NCBI RefSeq assembly: GCF_021353235.1
Contig: NZ_JAJTWT010000001.1
Coordinates: 772,637 to 836,636, forward strand
Source of the DNA: Pelomonas caseinilytica
GTDB lineage: Bacteria; Pseudomonadota; Gammaproteobacteria; Burkholderiales; Burkholderiaceae_C
Direction: 5' to 3'
DNA length: 64,000 nucleotides
The notes below the pieces were generated by a model. That model searched no databases. It was not told the origin of the DNA and worked only from the letters and a program-made list of their open reading frames with translations. Positions 9,064 through 18,014 of this stretch are shown here, one piece after another. Made by a program: the position numbers and the translations under genes. How positions within the stretch are numbered: position 1 is the stretch's first letter; each line of letters opens with the position of its first letter.

Positions 9064-9113
9064 CACCTCACTGTAGACCGCCCGACGCCATCTCAACTCC
9101 GGGAAAACCCGCG

Positions 9114-9842
9114 ATGCACGCCCCAGTCGCCACCCGCCGCCGGCCCCGCACCCTCGCCCTCGAACTGGTCGAGTCCCTGGGCGAGCGCATTCGTGCCGGC
9201 CAGCTGCGGCCCGGCGAAAAGCTGCCCACCGAGGCGGCGATCATGGCGGCCTTCGACGTCAGCCGCACGGTCGTGCGCGAGGCCATCTCCAAGCTGCAGG
9301 CCGCCGGCCTCGTGGAGACGCGCCACGGCATCGGCACCTTCGTGCTGGGGCCGGGCGACGGGCCGGCCTTCAAGATCACGCCCGAGCAGTTCAGCACCCT
9401 GCAGGACGTCATCGCCGTGCTGGAACTGCGCATCGGGCTGGAGACCGAGGCCGCCGGCCTGGCCGCCCAGCGCCGCACCGAGGCCAACCTCGCCGCCCTG
9501 CGCCGCGCGCTGGACGCCGTCATCGCCGCCGTCGAGGCCGGGCAGGACTCGGTGGCGGCGGACTTCCAGTTCCACCTGGAGATCGCCCGGGCGACGCAGA
9601 ACAGCCACTTCGCCGAGCTGATGGCCACGCTCGGGGCGCAGATCATCCCGCGCGCCCGGCTGGAGCCCGCGGCCGACCCCGGGGCTGAGCGCCTGGCCTA
9701 CATGCGCCGGGTCAACGCCGAGCACGAAAGCATCTTCGACGCCATCGCCAGCCAGGATGCCGAGTCGGCGCGGGCGGCCATGCGCACCCACCTGAGCAAC
9801 AGCCGCGAACGCCGCCGCAAGGCCCAGGCCCTGGCCACCTGA
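9114..9842 (+). CDS. FadR/GntR family regulator with FCD domain, probable aldarate regulon repressor
   Basis: This 242-aa regulator has an N-terminal GntR winged helix (residues about 15-80; GEKLPTEAAIMAAFDVSRTVVREAISKLQAAGLVETRHGIGTF is the HTH and wing region, of which LPTEAAIMAAFDVSRTVVRE is the core). A helical FCD ligand domain follows (about 95-230, with FHLEIARATQNSHF and HESIFDAI). FCD domains of this family bind small carboxylates, often with a metal. It is divergent from garD and directly upstream of kdgD, with the same palindrome at both promoters, so repression relieved by galactarate, glucarate or a keto-deoxy intermediate is likely (inference). Confidence 0.88.
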   Translation: MHAPVATRRRPRTLALELVESLGERIRAGQLRPGEKLPTEAAIMAAFDVSRTVVREAISKLQAAGLVETRHGIGTFVLGPGDGPAFKITPEQFSTLQDVIAVLELRIGLETEAAGLAAQRRTEANLAALRRALDAVIAAVEAGQDSVAADFQFHLEIARATQNSHFAELMATLGAQIIPRARLEPAADPGAERLAYMRRVNAEHESIFDAIASQDAESARAAMRTHLSNSRERRRKAQALAT

Positions 9843-9886
9843 CTGCCTGACTGCGGGTTTTCACCCATGCCTCTGCATTTGATCCT

Positions 9887-9908
9887 AGTTGTACGATGAC
9901 CTACAACT
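9887..9908. promoter_or_regulatory. GntR/FadR-type operator upstream of kdgD
   Basis: Arms AGTTGTA (9887-9893) and TACAACT (9902-9908) form a perfect 7-bp inverted repeat with an 8-base spacer, 58 bases before the kdgD start. The half-sites equal those at 9049-9063, so the same regulator should bind both. Confidence 0.6.
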
Positions 9909-9966
9909 TGACTCGGGTGGTGCACCGCCGCCCGGCACCCCGCCCCACCCCATACGGAGACCCGCC

Positions 9967-10878
9967 ATGTCGCCCCAAGAACTCAAAGCCGTCCTGCAAG
10001 CGGGCCTGCTGTCCTTCCCGCTGACCGACTTCGATGCCGAGCTGAAGTTCGCGCCCAGGTCCTATGCCGAGCGGCTGGAATGGCTACAGCCCTACGGCGC
10101 CTCGGCCCTGTTCGCGGCGGGCGGCACGGGCGAGTTCTTCTCGCTGGAGCCCCAGGAGTACCGCGAGGTCATCCGCGTGGCGCTGGACACCTGCCGCGAC
10201 CGCACGCCCATCCTCGCCGGCGCGGGCGGCGGCACCACCCTGGCCATCAAGTACGCCCAGGAGGCCGAGGCCCTGGGCGCGCAGGGCATCCTGCTGCTGC
10301 CGCACTATCTGACCGAAGCCAGCCAGGAGGGCCTGGTGGCTCACGTCGAGGCCGTGTGCAAGAGCGTCAGCTTCGGCGTCGTCGTCTACAACCGCGGCGC
10401 CTGCCGGCTCACGCCGCAGAGCCTGCAGGTGCTGGCCGACCGCTGCCCCAACCTCATCGGCTTCAAGGACGGCCTGGGCGACATCGAAAAGTTCGTCGCC
10501 ATCCGCCAGACCCTGGGCGAGCGCTTCGCCTACTTGGGCGGCCTGCCCACGGCCGAGGTCTTCGCCGGCGCCTACAAGGCCATGGGCTGCCCGGTCTACT
10601 CCTCGGCCGTCTTCAACTTCATCCCGCGCACGGCCATGGAGTTCTACGAGGCCCACGCCGCCGGCGACACCGCCACGACGGACCGCCTCATCCGCGACTT
10701 CTTCCTGCCCTACATCGCCATCCGCAACCAGGGCGAGGGCTATGCCGTGTCCATCGTGAAGGCGGGCGCCACGCTGGTGGGGCACGGCGCCGGCCCGGTG
10801 CGCCCGCCGCTGTCGGACCTCAAGCCCGCCGAGGTGGACCAGCTCGGCGCCCTGATCGCCCGGCTCGGCCCGCAATAA
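9967..10878 (+). CDS. kdgD: 5-dehydro-4-deoxyglucarate dehydratase (decarboxylating)
   Basis: The 303-aa enzyme belongs to the DHDPS/NAL class I family. The Schiff-base lysine is K167 (GFKDG), the partner tyrosine Y141 (VVYNRG), and the substrate loop is GGTGEFFSL. It converts 5-dehydro-4-deoxyglucarate to 2-oxoglutarate semialdehyde plus CO2 and water. KdgD is recognised by LSFPLTDFD near the N-terminus and by the GEFFSL loop. It follows the GntR operator and heads the operon with the Bug protein. It is the only DHDPS-family enzyme in the window, so it might also serve the 2-keto-3-deoxypentonate branch; that is speculation. Confidence 0.93.
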   Translation: MSPQELKAVLQAGLLSFPLTDFDAELKFAPRSYAERLEWLQPYGASALFAAGGTGEFFSLEPQEYREVIRVALDTCRDRTPILAGAGGGTTLAIKYAQEAEALGAQGILLLPHYLTEASQEGLVAHVEAVCKSVSFGVVVYNRGACRLTPQSLQVLADRCPNLIGFKDGLGDIEKFVAIRQTLGERFAYLGGLPTAEVFAGAYKAMGCPVYSSAVFNFIPRTAMEFYEAHAAGDTATTDRLIRDFFLPYIAIRNQGEGYAVSIVKAGATLVGHGAGPVRPPLSDLKPAEVDQLGALIARLGPQ

Positions 10879-10918
10879 GCCAATAAGCCCCTTCCCCCAC
10901 AAGACCAGGAGACCCACG

Positions 10919-11893
10919 ATGAAGCGACTGCTGACCTCCGCGTTGCTGGCCCTGGCCGCCGCCGTCGCGGCGACCGGCCCGGCCCTCGCCGAGACCTGGC
11001 CGGCCAAGCCGGTGACCCTGCTCGTGCCCTTCCCGCCCGGCGGATCCAGCGACTGGATCGCCCGGCTGCTCGGCACCAAGCTGCAGGAAAAGCTCGGCGG
11101 CAGCTTCGTCGTGGACAACCGCGGCGGCGCGGGCGGCACCATCGGCACGGCCGCCGTCAAGCGCGCCGCACCCGACGGCTACACGCTGCTCGTCACGTCG
11201 CTCGGCCCGCTGGTCATCGGCCCACACCTGCTGAAGAACATCGGCTACGACCCGACCCGCGACCTCGACTACATCAGCGTCGCCGTGCAGGCGCCCAACG
11301 TGCTGGTGGTGCCCGCCGCATCGCCGCTCAAGAGCATGGCCGACGTGCTCGCCCACGAGAAGGCCAAGCCCGGCCAGATGAGCTTCGCCTCGTCGGGCAA
11401 CGGCTCCAGCGACCACATCACCGCCGAACTGTTCTGGCAGCAGACCGGCACCTCCGGCCTGCACATCCCCTACAAGGGCGGCGGCCCGGTGATGACCGAC
11501 CTGCTGGGCAACCAGGTGGACGCCAGCTTCATGAACATCAATGCCGCCCTGCCGCAGGTCAAGGCCGGCAAGCTGCGCGCGCTGGCCATCACCTCGGCCA
11601 GGCGCTCGCCGGTGATGCCCGACGTGCCCACCACCGACGAGCTGGGCATCCCCGGCCTGCAGGTCTACTCCTGGCAGGCGGTGGCGGCGCCCAAGGGGCT
11701 GCCGGCAGACATCAAGGCCAGGCTGCACGCCGGCATCGTGGCCGCCCTCAACGCGCCGGACGTGAAACCCAAGCTGATCGAGCAGGGCTTCGAGATCGTC
11801 GCCAGCACGCCCGAGCAGTTCACCGCCTTCCAGGCCGCGGAGTTCGCGCGCTGGAAGAAGGTCATCACCGATCGCAAGATCACCGCGGACTGA
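10919..11893 (+). CDS. Bug family periplasmic substrate-binding protein (TTT transporter type)
   Basis: The 324-aa protein has a signal peptide cleaved after about residue 24 (ALAAAVAATGPALA|ETWPAKP) and the mature Bug fold signature PVTLLVPFPPGGSSD, then VDNRGGAGGTIG. These proteins bind carboxylates or similar small molecules and deliver them to TctAB-type membrane subunits. None is encoded in this window, so it may use a remote TctAB pair, as orphan Bug proteins in Burkholderiales do. Its place between kdgD and gudD makes glucarate, galactarate or a related acid a plausible ligand (inference). Confidence 0.88.
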   Translation: MKRLLTSALLALAAAVAATGPALAETWPAKPVTLLVPFPPGGSSDWIARLLGTKLQEKLGGSFVVDNRGGAGGTIGTAAVKRAAPDGYTLLVTSLGPLVIGPHLLKNIGYDPTRDLDYISVAVQAPNVLVVPAASPLKSMADVLAHEKAKPGQMSFASSGNGSSDHITAELFWQQTGTSGLHIPYKGGGPVMTDLLGNQVDASFMNINAALPQVKAGKLRALAITSARRSPVMPDVPTTDELGIPGLQVYSWQAVAAPKGLPADIKARLHAGIVAALNAPDVKPKLIEQGFEIVASTPEQFTAFQAAEFARWKKVITDRKITAD

Positions 11894-11901
11894 CGTGAAA
11901 T

Positions 11902-11986
11902 CCAAACAAAGCCACAGAGGCACAGAGACACAGAGAGACCTTCATCCCGCTGCCTCTGTGTCTCTGTGCCTCTGTGGCTGTGTTTC
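11902..11986. repeat. CACAGAGR-type inverted repeat (REPIN-like), copy 2
   Basis: The left arm starts AAACAAAGCCACAGAGGCAC and the right arm ends CTCTGTGGCTGTGTTTC. The loop (around 11939-11953) is unrelated to the other copies. It sits 9 bases after the Bug gene stop and upstream of gudD, both on the plus strand. Confidence 0.9.
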
Positions 11987-12051
11987 ATCGTTGCGATTGG
12001 CAACCCGACTCATGCGTCGTGGCTGGCGCGAACGCTGAATGGCGCACTGAA

Positions 12052-13380
12052 ATGAATTCCACCCCGGTCATCCATCAATTGCGCGTCGTGCCCGTCGCCG
12101 GGCGCGACAGCATGCTGCTCAACCTCAGCGGCGCGCATGCGCCCTTCTTCACGCGCAACCTGCTCATCCTCACCGACAGCGCCGGCCGCACCGGCGTGGG
12201 CGAGGTGCCCGGCGGCGAGAAGATCCGCCAGACGCTGGAGGACGCGCGCGCCCTCGTCGTCGGCCAGCCCGTCGGTTCCCACCAAGGCCTGCTGCGGACC
12301 GTGCAGCAGGCCTTCGCAGACCGCGACGCCGGCGGCCGCGGCCTGCAGACCTTCGACCTGCGCACCACCATCCACGCCGTCACGGCCATCGAGTCGGCGA
12401 TGCTGGACCTGCTGGGCCAGCACCTCGGCCTGCCGGTCGCGGCCCTGCTGGGCGAAGGCCAGCAGCGCGAGTCGGTCGAGATGCTGGGCTACCTCTTCTA
12501 CGTGGGCGACAGGTCGAGAACCGACCTGCCCTACGCCAGCGATCCCGACGCCGACGACGCCTGGCTGCGCCTGCGCCACGAGGCGGCCCTGACGCCCCAG
12601 GCCATCGTCAGGCTGGCCGAGGCGGCCCGCGAGCGCTACGGCTTCAACGACTTCAAGCTCAAGGGCGGGGTGCTGCGCGGCGAGGACGAGGTCGAGGCCG
12701 TGCGGGCCCTGCACGAGCGCTTCCCCGAGGCCCGCGTGACCCTGGACCCCAACGGCGGCTGGCTGCTGAAGGACGCCATCCGCCTGATGCGCGACATGCG
12801 CGGCGTGCTGGCCTATGCCGAGGACCCCTGCGGCGCCGAGGACGGCTTCTCGGGCCGCGAGGTGATGGCCGAGTTCCGCCGCGCCACCGGCCTGTCCACG
12901 GCCACCAACATGGTCGCCACCGACTGGCGCCAGCTCACGCACGCCCTGTCGCTGCAGAGCGTGGACATCCCGCTGGCCGACCCGCATTTCTGGACCATGG
13001 CCGGCAGCGTGCGCGTGGCCCAGACCTGCCGCGACTGGGGCCTGACCTGGGGCTCGCACTCCAACAACCATTTCGACGTGTCGCTGGCCATGTTCACCCA
13101 CGTCGGCGCCGCCGCGCCGGGCCGGGTCACGGCGATCGACACCCACTGGATCTGGCAGGATGGCCAGCACCTGACGAAGGAGCCGCTGAAGATCGTCGGC
13201 GGCCATGTGCAGGTGCCGAAGAAGCCCGGCCTGGGCGTAGAGCTGGACATGGCCGCGGTCGAGAAGGCGCATCAGCTCTACAAGCAGCATGGCCTTGGCG
13301 CCCGCGACGACGCCGTTGCGATGCAATATTTGATTCCCGGCTGGACCTTCAATCCCAAGCGGCCCGCGCTGGATCGCTGA
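12052..13380 (+). CDS. gudD: glucarate dehydratase
   Basis: This 442-aa enolase-superfamily enzyme has all the catalytic positions of E. coli GudD, shifted by three: K202/K204 (FKLKGG), D232 (LDPNGG), E257 (EDPCG), N286 (TNM) and H336 (HSNNH). It dehydrates D-glucarate (and L-idarate) to 5-dehydro-4-deoxyglucarate, the same product as GarD. The ATG at 12052 gives the family N-terminus ([18 protein letters not shown]). It is flanked by two of the repeat hairpins, so its transcript may be processed separately from its neighbours. With GarD, KdgD and the semialdehyde dehydrogenase it forms a complete aldarate pathway. Confidence 0.95.
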   Translation: MNSTPVIHQLRVVPVAGRDSMLLNLSGAHAPFFTRNLLILTDSAGRTGVGEVPGGEKIRQTLEDARALVVGQPVGSHQGLLRTVQQAFADRDAGGRGLQTFDLRTTIHAVTAIESAMLDLLGQHLGLPVAALLGEGQQRESVEMLGYLFYVGDRSRTDLPYASDPDADDAWLRLRHEAALTPQAIVRLAEAARERYGFNDFKLKGGVLRGEDEVEAVRALHERFPEARVTLDPNGGWLLKDAIRLMRDMRGVLAYAEDPCGAEDGFSGREVMAEFRRATGLSTATNMVATDWRQLTHALSLQSVDIPLADPHFWTMAGSVRVAQTCRDWGLTWGSHSNNHFDVSLAMFTHVGAAAPGRVTAIDTHWIWQDGQHLTKEPLKIVGGHVQVPKKPGLGVELDMAAVEKAHQLYKQHGLGARDDAVAMQYLIPGWTFNPKRPALDR

Positions 13381-13406
13381 TCCACCTCACCCACGTGCAT
13401 CGCCCC

Positions 13407-13502
13407 CAAAACACAGCCACAGAGACACAGAGGCACAGAGACGGCGGGATCGTGCCCGCAACCGAGCTTCTCTGTGTCTCTGTGCCTCTGTGGCTGTGTT
13501 CC
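13407..13502. repeat. CACAGAGR-type inverted repeat (REPIN-like), copy 3
   Basis: The left arm starts AAAACACAGCCACAGAGACA, and the right arm ends CTCTGTGGCTGTGTTCC. Its loop of about 30 bases is the longest of the plus-strand operon copies. It lies in the gap between gudD and the semialdehyde dehydrogenase gene. Confidence 0.9.
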
Positions 13503-13531
13503 TCGACGCACTGACCCACCGCAACACTGAC

Positions 13532-14971
13532 ATGCACAAGAACCTCATCAACGGTGAATGGCTGGACGGCCCCGCCGTCTCGCGCAACGTCAACCCGTCG
13601 GACACCCGCGACCTCATCGGCGAGTACGCCCAGGCCGACGCGCACCAGGCCGAACTGGCCATCTCGGCGGCGGCAGCCGCCTTCCCGGCCTGGAGCCTGT
13701 CCACGCCGCAGCAGCGCTTCGACATCCTCGACGCCGTCGGCACCGAGATCCTCGCCCGCCGCGCCGAGCTGGGCGACCTGCTGGCCCGCGAGGAGGGCAA
13801 GACCCTGCCCGAGGCCGTCGGCGAGGTCGTGCGCGCCGGCAACATCTTCAAGTTCTTCGCCGGCGAGGCCCTGCGCCCCGGCGGCGAGAGCCTGCCCTCC
13901 GTGCGTCCCGGCGTGGGCGTGGAAGTGACGCGCGAACCCCTCGGCGTCGTCGGCCTCATCACGCCCTGGAACTTCCCCATCGCGATCCCGGCCTGGAAGA
14001 TCGCGCCCGCCCTGGCCTGGGGCAACTGCGTGGTGTTCAAGCCGGCCGACCTGGTACCCGGCTCGGCCTGGGCCCTCGCCGAGATCCTGTCGCGCTCGGG
14101 GCTGCCGGCCGGCGTGTTCAACCTCGTCATGGGCCGCGGCTCGGTCGTCGGCGAGAAGCTGCTGCACGACCCGCGCGTGGCGGCCATCAGCTTCACCGGC
14201 TCGGTCGCCACCGGCCAGAAGGTGGCCGCCGCCGCCGTGGCCCGCATGGCCAAGTTCCAGCTCGAGATGGGTGGCAAGAACCCCATGGTGGTGCTGGACG
14301 ATGCCGACCTCGGCGTGGCGGTGAACGCCGCCGTCAACAGCGGCTTCTTCTCCACCGGCCAGCGCTGCACCGCCTCGTCGCGCCTGATCGTCACCGAAGG
14401 CATCCACGACCGCTTCGTCGCCGCCATGGTCGAGAAGATGAAGGCGCTGAAGGTGGACGACGCCCGCAAGGCCGGCACCGACATCGGCCCCGTGGTGGAC
14501 GCCAGCCAGCTCGGCCAGGACGTGGACTACATCGGCATCGCCCGCGCCGAAGGCGGCCGCCTGGCCCAGGGCGGCGAGCGCCTGGAGCACAACGCCGACG
14601 GCGCCCCCGGCTTCTACCTCACGCCGGCCCTCATCACCGACACGACGGCCGCCATGCGCATCAACCGCGAGGAGGTCTTCGGCCCCGTCGTCAGCGTCAT
14701 CCGCGCCCGCGACTACGACGAGGCCCTGCACCTGGCCAACGACACGCCCTTCGGCCTGTCGGCCGGCATCGCCACCACCTCGCTCAAGCATGCCACCCAC
14801 TTCAAGCGCCACTCGCAGGCCGGCATGGTGATGGTCAACCTGCCGACGGCGGGCGTCGACTATCACGTGCCCTTCGGCGGTCGCAAGGGCAGCAGCTACG
14901 GCCCGCGCGAGCAGGGCCGGCATGCCGCCGAGTTCTACACGACGGTGAAGACCGCCTACACCCAAGCCTGA
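13532..14971 (+). CDS. 2,5-dioxovalerate (alpha-ketoglutarate semialdehyde) dehydrogenase
   Basis: This 479-aa protein is a full-length NAD(P)-dependent aldehyde dehydrogenase. Catalytic C279 (GQRCTASSR), E245 (LEMGGKNP) and N147 (PWNFP) are present, and the sequence runs with the KGSADH branch (INGEWLDG, FSTGQRCTASSR, YHVPFGGRKGSSYGPREQG). It oxidises 2-oxoglutarate semialdehyde to 2-oxoglutarate, the last step for both glucarate/galactarate and oxidative pentose routes. The ATG at 13532 lies 30 bases after the repeat element. A symporter gene follows after 66 bases. Confidence 0.92.
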   Translation: MHKNLINGEWLDGPAVSRNVNPSDTRDLIGEYAQADAHQAELAISAAAAAFPAWSLSTPQQRFDILDAVGTEILARRAELGDLLAREEGKTLPEAVGEVVRAGNIFKFFAGEALRPGGESLPSVRPGVGVEVTREPLGVVGLITPWNFPIAIPAWKIAPALAWGNCVVFKPADLVPGSAWALAEILSRSGLPAGVFNLVMGRGSVVGEKLLHDPRVAAISFTGSVATGQKVAAAAVARMAKFQLEMGGKNPMVVLDDADLGVAVNAAVNSGFFSTGQRCTASSRLIVTEGIHDRFVAAMVEKMKALKVDDARKAGTDIGPVVDASQLGQDVDYIGIARAEGGRLAQGGERLEHNADGAPGFYLTPALITDTTAAMRINREEVFGPVVSVIRARDYDEALHLANDTPFGLSAGIATTSLKHATHFKRHSQAGMVMVNLPTAGVDYHVPFGGRKGSSYGPREQGRHAAEFYTTVKTAYTQA

Positions 14972-15037
14972 TTCCCACCCCTTTCGGCACCACCGCCCGG
15001 CAGAAGGCGGAGCCGCTGCATTGCCCGGAGACAACCG

Positions 15038-16405
15038 ATGACCACCACCGCCCCGCTGGCCCGCGCCGCCGCGAACAGCGCCACCCGCACGAAGAAGCGC
15101 TTCGCCATCCTGGCCATGCTCTTCATCGTCACCACCATCAACTACGCCGACCGCGCGACGCTGTCCATCGCCGGCCCGGCGCTGTCCAAGGAGCTGGGCA
15201 TCGATGCCGTGACCATGGGCTATGTGTTCTCGGCCTTCGGCTGGTCCTACGTCATCGCCCAGCTGCCCGGGGGCTGGCTGCTGGACCGCTTCGGCTCCAA
15301 GGCCGTCTACGCGGCCAGCATCCTGCTGTGGTCGGTGTTCACGCTGCTGCAGGGCGGCATCAGCTTCCTGACGGCCACGGCCAGCACGGCCGTCGTGGTG
15401 CTGTTCGCGCTGCGCTTCCTCGTCGGTGCGGCGGAGGCGCCCTCCTTCCCGGCCAACGGCCGCATCGTGGCGAGCTGGTTCCCGGCCGCCGAGCGCGGCA
15501 CGGCCTCGGCCATCTTCAACTCGGCCCAGTACTTCGCCACCGTGCTGTTCGCGCCGCTGATGGGCTGGATCACCCATGCCTACGGCTGGCCGGCCGTCTT
15601 CGTCGTGATGGGCGCCCTGGGCATCGTCCTCGGCCTGGTTTGGCTCAAGACCGTCTACACGCCCAGCACCCACCCCGGCGTCAACCAGGCCGAGCTGGAC
15701 CACATCGCCGCCGGCGGCGCGCTGGTGAACATGGACCAGCCGGGCACCCAGAGCCGCAGCTTCGCGCCCGACTCGCCCAAGCTCGGCTACATCCGGCAGC
15801 TGCTGTCCAACCGCATGCTCATGGGCGTCTACATCGGCCAGTACTGCATCACCACGCTGACCTATTTCTTCCTGACCTGGTTCCCCGTCTACCTCGTCAA
15901 GGAGCGCGGCATGTCCATCCTCAGCGCCGGCTTCGTCGCGGCGCTGCCGGCCATCTGCGGTTTCGCGGGCGGCGTGCTGGGCGGCGTCATCTCCGACGCG
16001 CTGCTGCGCCGGGGCAGCAGCCTGACGCTGGCGCGCAAGACGCCCATCGTCGTGGGCATGCTGCTGTCCACCTCCATGATCGTCTGCAACTACGTCGACA
16101 GCGCCACGCTGGTGGTGGCCATCATGTCGCTGGCCTTCTTCGGCAAGGGCCTGGGCGCCCTGGGCTGGGCCGTCGTCTCCGACACCTCGCCCAAGGAGAT
16201 CTCCGGCCTGTCCGGCGCCCTCTTCAACACCTTCGGCAACACCGCCGGCATCACCACGCCCATCGTCATCGGCTACCTCGTCAAGGGCACGGGCTCGTTC
16301 AACGCGGCCCTGGTCTTCGTCGCGGCCAATGCCCTGGTCGCCGTCGCCTGCTATCTCTTCGTGGTGGGCGAGATCCGGCGTTTCGAGCTGAAGAAGGCGG
16401 CTTGA
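15038..16405 (+). CDS. gudP: MFS glucarate/galactarate:H+ symporter (GudP-like)
   Basis: The 455-aa protein has about 12 hydrophobic segments and strong resemblance to E. coli GudP/GarP of the anion:cation symporter family. Seen motifs are NYADRATLSIAGPALSKELG, GYVFSAFGWSYVIAQLPGGW, LLDRFGSK, RFLVGAAEAPSFPANGRIVA, FNSAQYFATVLFAPLMGW, AAGGALVNMDQPGT and SPKEISGLSGALFNTFGN. It would import D-glucarate and/or D-galactarate across the inner membrane. It is the last gene of the aldarate operon and the substrates fit its neighbours exactly. Galactonate is a less likely alternative. Confidence 0.9.
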   Translation: MTTTAPLARAAANSATRTKKRFAILAMLFIVTTINYADRATLSIAGPALSKELGIDAVTMGYVFSAFGWSYVIAQLPGGWLLDRFGSKAVYAASILLWSVFTLLQGGISFLTATASTAVVVLFALRFLVGAAEAPSFPANGRIVASWFPAAERGTASAIFNSAQYFATVLFAPLMGWITHAYGWPAVFVVMGALGIVLGLVWLKTVYTPSTHPGVNQAELDHIAAGGALVNMDQPGTQSRSFAPDSPKLGYIRQLLSNRMLMGVYIGQYCITTLTYFFLTWFPVYLVKERGMSILSAGFVAALPAICGFAGGVLGGVISDALLRRGSSLTLARKTPIVVGMLLSTSMIVCNYVDSATLVVAIMSLAFFGKGLGALGWAVVSDTSPKEISGLSGALFNTFGNTAGITTPIVIGYLVKGTGSFNAALVFVAANALVAVACYLFVVGEIRRFELKKAA

Positions 16406-16451
16406 GCTTGCCGACAGCTTGGCGGCGCGCGAGCCGCTAATCTCCCGGTCC

Positions 16452-17825
16452 ATGCGCCGCCTCGCCCTGCTCCCGCTCGTCCTCCTCGCCGCCTGCGCCG
16501 GCACGCCGCCGCCGCCGGCCGAGCCACCCGCGCCGGCCGGCCTGCAGCAGGCCTGGGTCCAGGCCGTGGCCGGACCCGGCTGGGCCGTGCGGGCCCTGAC
16601 GGCCGAGGCCCGTTGCCCCGACCTCGCCTGGCCCGGCGGCAGCGCCCCCATGGCCGAGCGCGCGGCACCCGCGGACGAGCCGGCGCCGCCGGGCAACCAC
16701 GAGCCCGAACGCAAGCCCAGCCGCTTCACGCTGCGCGCCTGCGAGGCGCCCTGGCCCGCGGGCGTCGCCGCCCTGCAGGTGGGCGACGTCGCGCTGAAGG
16801 CGCCGCCCCGCCACCCCCACCGCATCCTCGTGCTCGGCGACACCGGCTGCCGTCTCAAGGGCTCGACCCATGCCTACCAGGGCTGCAACGACCCGCTGGA
16901 CTGGCCCTTCCCGCGCGTGCTGGCCCAGGCGGTCGCGATGAAGCCCGACCTGGTCGTCCACGTGGGCGACTTCCACTACCGCGAAAGCCCCTGCCCGGCC
17001 GGCGTGGCCGCCTGCGCCGGCAGCCCCTGGGGTTATGGCGACGACACCTGGCAGGCCGACTTCTTCCGCCCCGCCCAGGCCCTGCTGGCGTCGGCGCCCT
17101 GGGTCTTCGTGCGCGGCAACCACGAGGCCTGCAGCCGCGCCGGCCAGGGCTGGCTGCGCTATCTCGATCCGCAGGCCGGCCCCGCGCGCCGCTGCGGCGA
17201 GGGCACCACGGAGCCCGGCTTCGACGCAGGCGACTTCACCGCGCCCTTCACCGTGCCGCTGTCGCCGCGCAGCCAGCTCATCGTCTTCGACTCCTCCGAG
17301 ATCGGCACCACGACGCCACCGCGCACCTCGCCGGCCTGGGCGCGCTGGCGGGCCCAGCTCGACCGCGTCGCCGAGCTGGCCCAGGATCGCGCCCAGAGCA
17401 TCTTCGTCAACCACCACCCCAGCCTGGCCTTCAACCCGCACCCGCTCGGCCGGCCAGGCCTGTCGAGCTCGGGCCTGACCCCGCTGCTGCAGGACGCCAC
17501 GCCCAGCCGCCTCTTCCCGGCCGGCGTGCAGTTGACCCTGCACGGCCACGTCCACATGCACCAGGCCCTGGGCTTCGCCAGCAACCACCCGGCCACCCTG
17601 GTCGTGGGCAACAGCGGCTCGGCGGCCTCGGGCCGCGTCGACGCCGAGGCCGCCCTCAAACACGAGTTGCTGCCCGGCGCGCGGCTGGAGACGGTCGAGA
17701 TCCACACCGACTTCGGCTTCTCCATGCTCACCGCCACGCCCGAAGGCTGGGACCTCGACGCCTACGACGCCCTCGGCCAGCCGCTGGCCCGCTGCGTCGT
17801 CGCCGGGCAGAAGCTGCGCTGCTGA
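16452..17825 (+). CDS. lipoprotein metallophosphoesterase
   Basis: This 457-aa calcineurin-like phosphoesterase starts with a lipoprotein signal (LPLVLLAAC, acylated C15) and a Pro/Ala-rich spacer. The five metal motifs are visible: VLGDTGCR, VHVGDFHYRE, VRGNHEAC, VNHHPS and LHGHVHMHQ. It is probably anchored in the envelope and faces the periplasm. The substrate is unknown. It starts 47 bases after the symporter but does not fit the aldarate pathway. Confidence 0.82.
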   Translation: MRRLALLPLVLLAACAGTPPPPAEPPAPAGLQQAWVQAVAGPGWAVRALTAEARCPDLAWPGGSAPMAERAAPADEPAPPGNHEPERKPSRFTLRACEAPWPAGVAALQVGDVALKAPPRHPHRILVLGDTGCRLKGSTHAYQGCNDPLDWPFPRVLAQAVAMKPDLVVHVGDFHYRESPCPAGVAACAGSPWGYGDDTWQADFFRPAQALLASAPWVFVRGNHEACSRAGQGWLRYLDPQAGPARRCGEGTTEPGFDAGDFTAPFTVPLSPRSQLIVFDSSEIGTTTPPRTSPAWARWRAQLDRVAELAQDRAQSIFVNHHPSLAFNPHPLGRPGLSSSGLTPLLQDATPSRLFPAGVQLTLHGHVHMHQALGFASNHPATLVVGNSGSAASGRVDAEAALKHELLPGARLETVEIHTDFGFSMLTATPEGWDLDAYDALGQPLARCVVAGQKLRC

Positions 17826-18014
17826 AGGACATCCCGTCACGCATGACTTCCGGTAGGGACGCCAGACGTAAAGCCCGCGCATTCCGTCACCTGACGGCGG
17901 AATTGAAGGGTTTCTGTCGGGTAAACCGGAACCGCCTTCCAAGCCCCCCGGGCTACACTGGCCTCACCTGTCAAGCTGTTTCGGCAGGATTACGTTGATC
18001 ACAGGACTCGCCTC
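17826..18014. other. intergenic region upstream of the CtpA gene
   Basis: These 189 bases carry no supported ORF. A short hairpin (CCCCCCGGG area near 17945) and an AT-richer stretch around 17900-17990 probably hold the ctpA promoter, but I could not fix -35/-10 boxes with confidence. Confidence 0.3.

Noticed and set aside
13349..16858. Minus-strand frame of 1169 codons
   Set aside because: It lies antisense to the dehydrogenase and gudP genes, with low-complexity His/Gly/Asp-rich translation and no domain. The plus-strand genes match known families over their full length.
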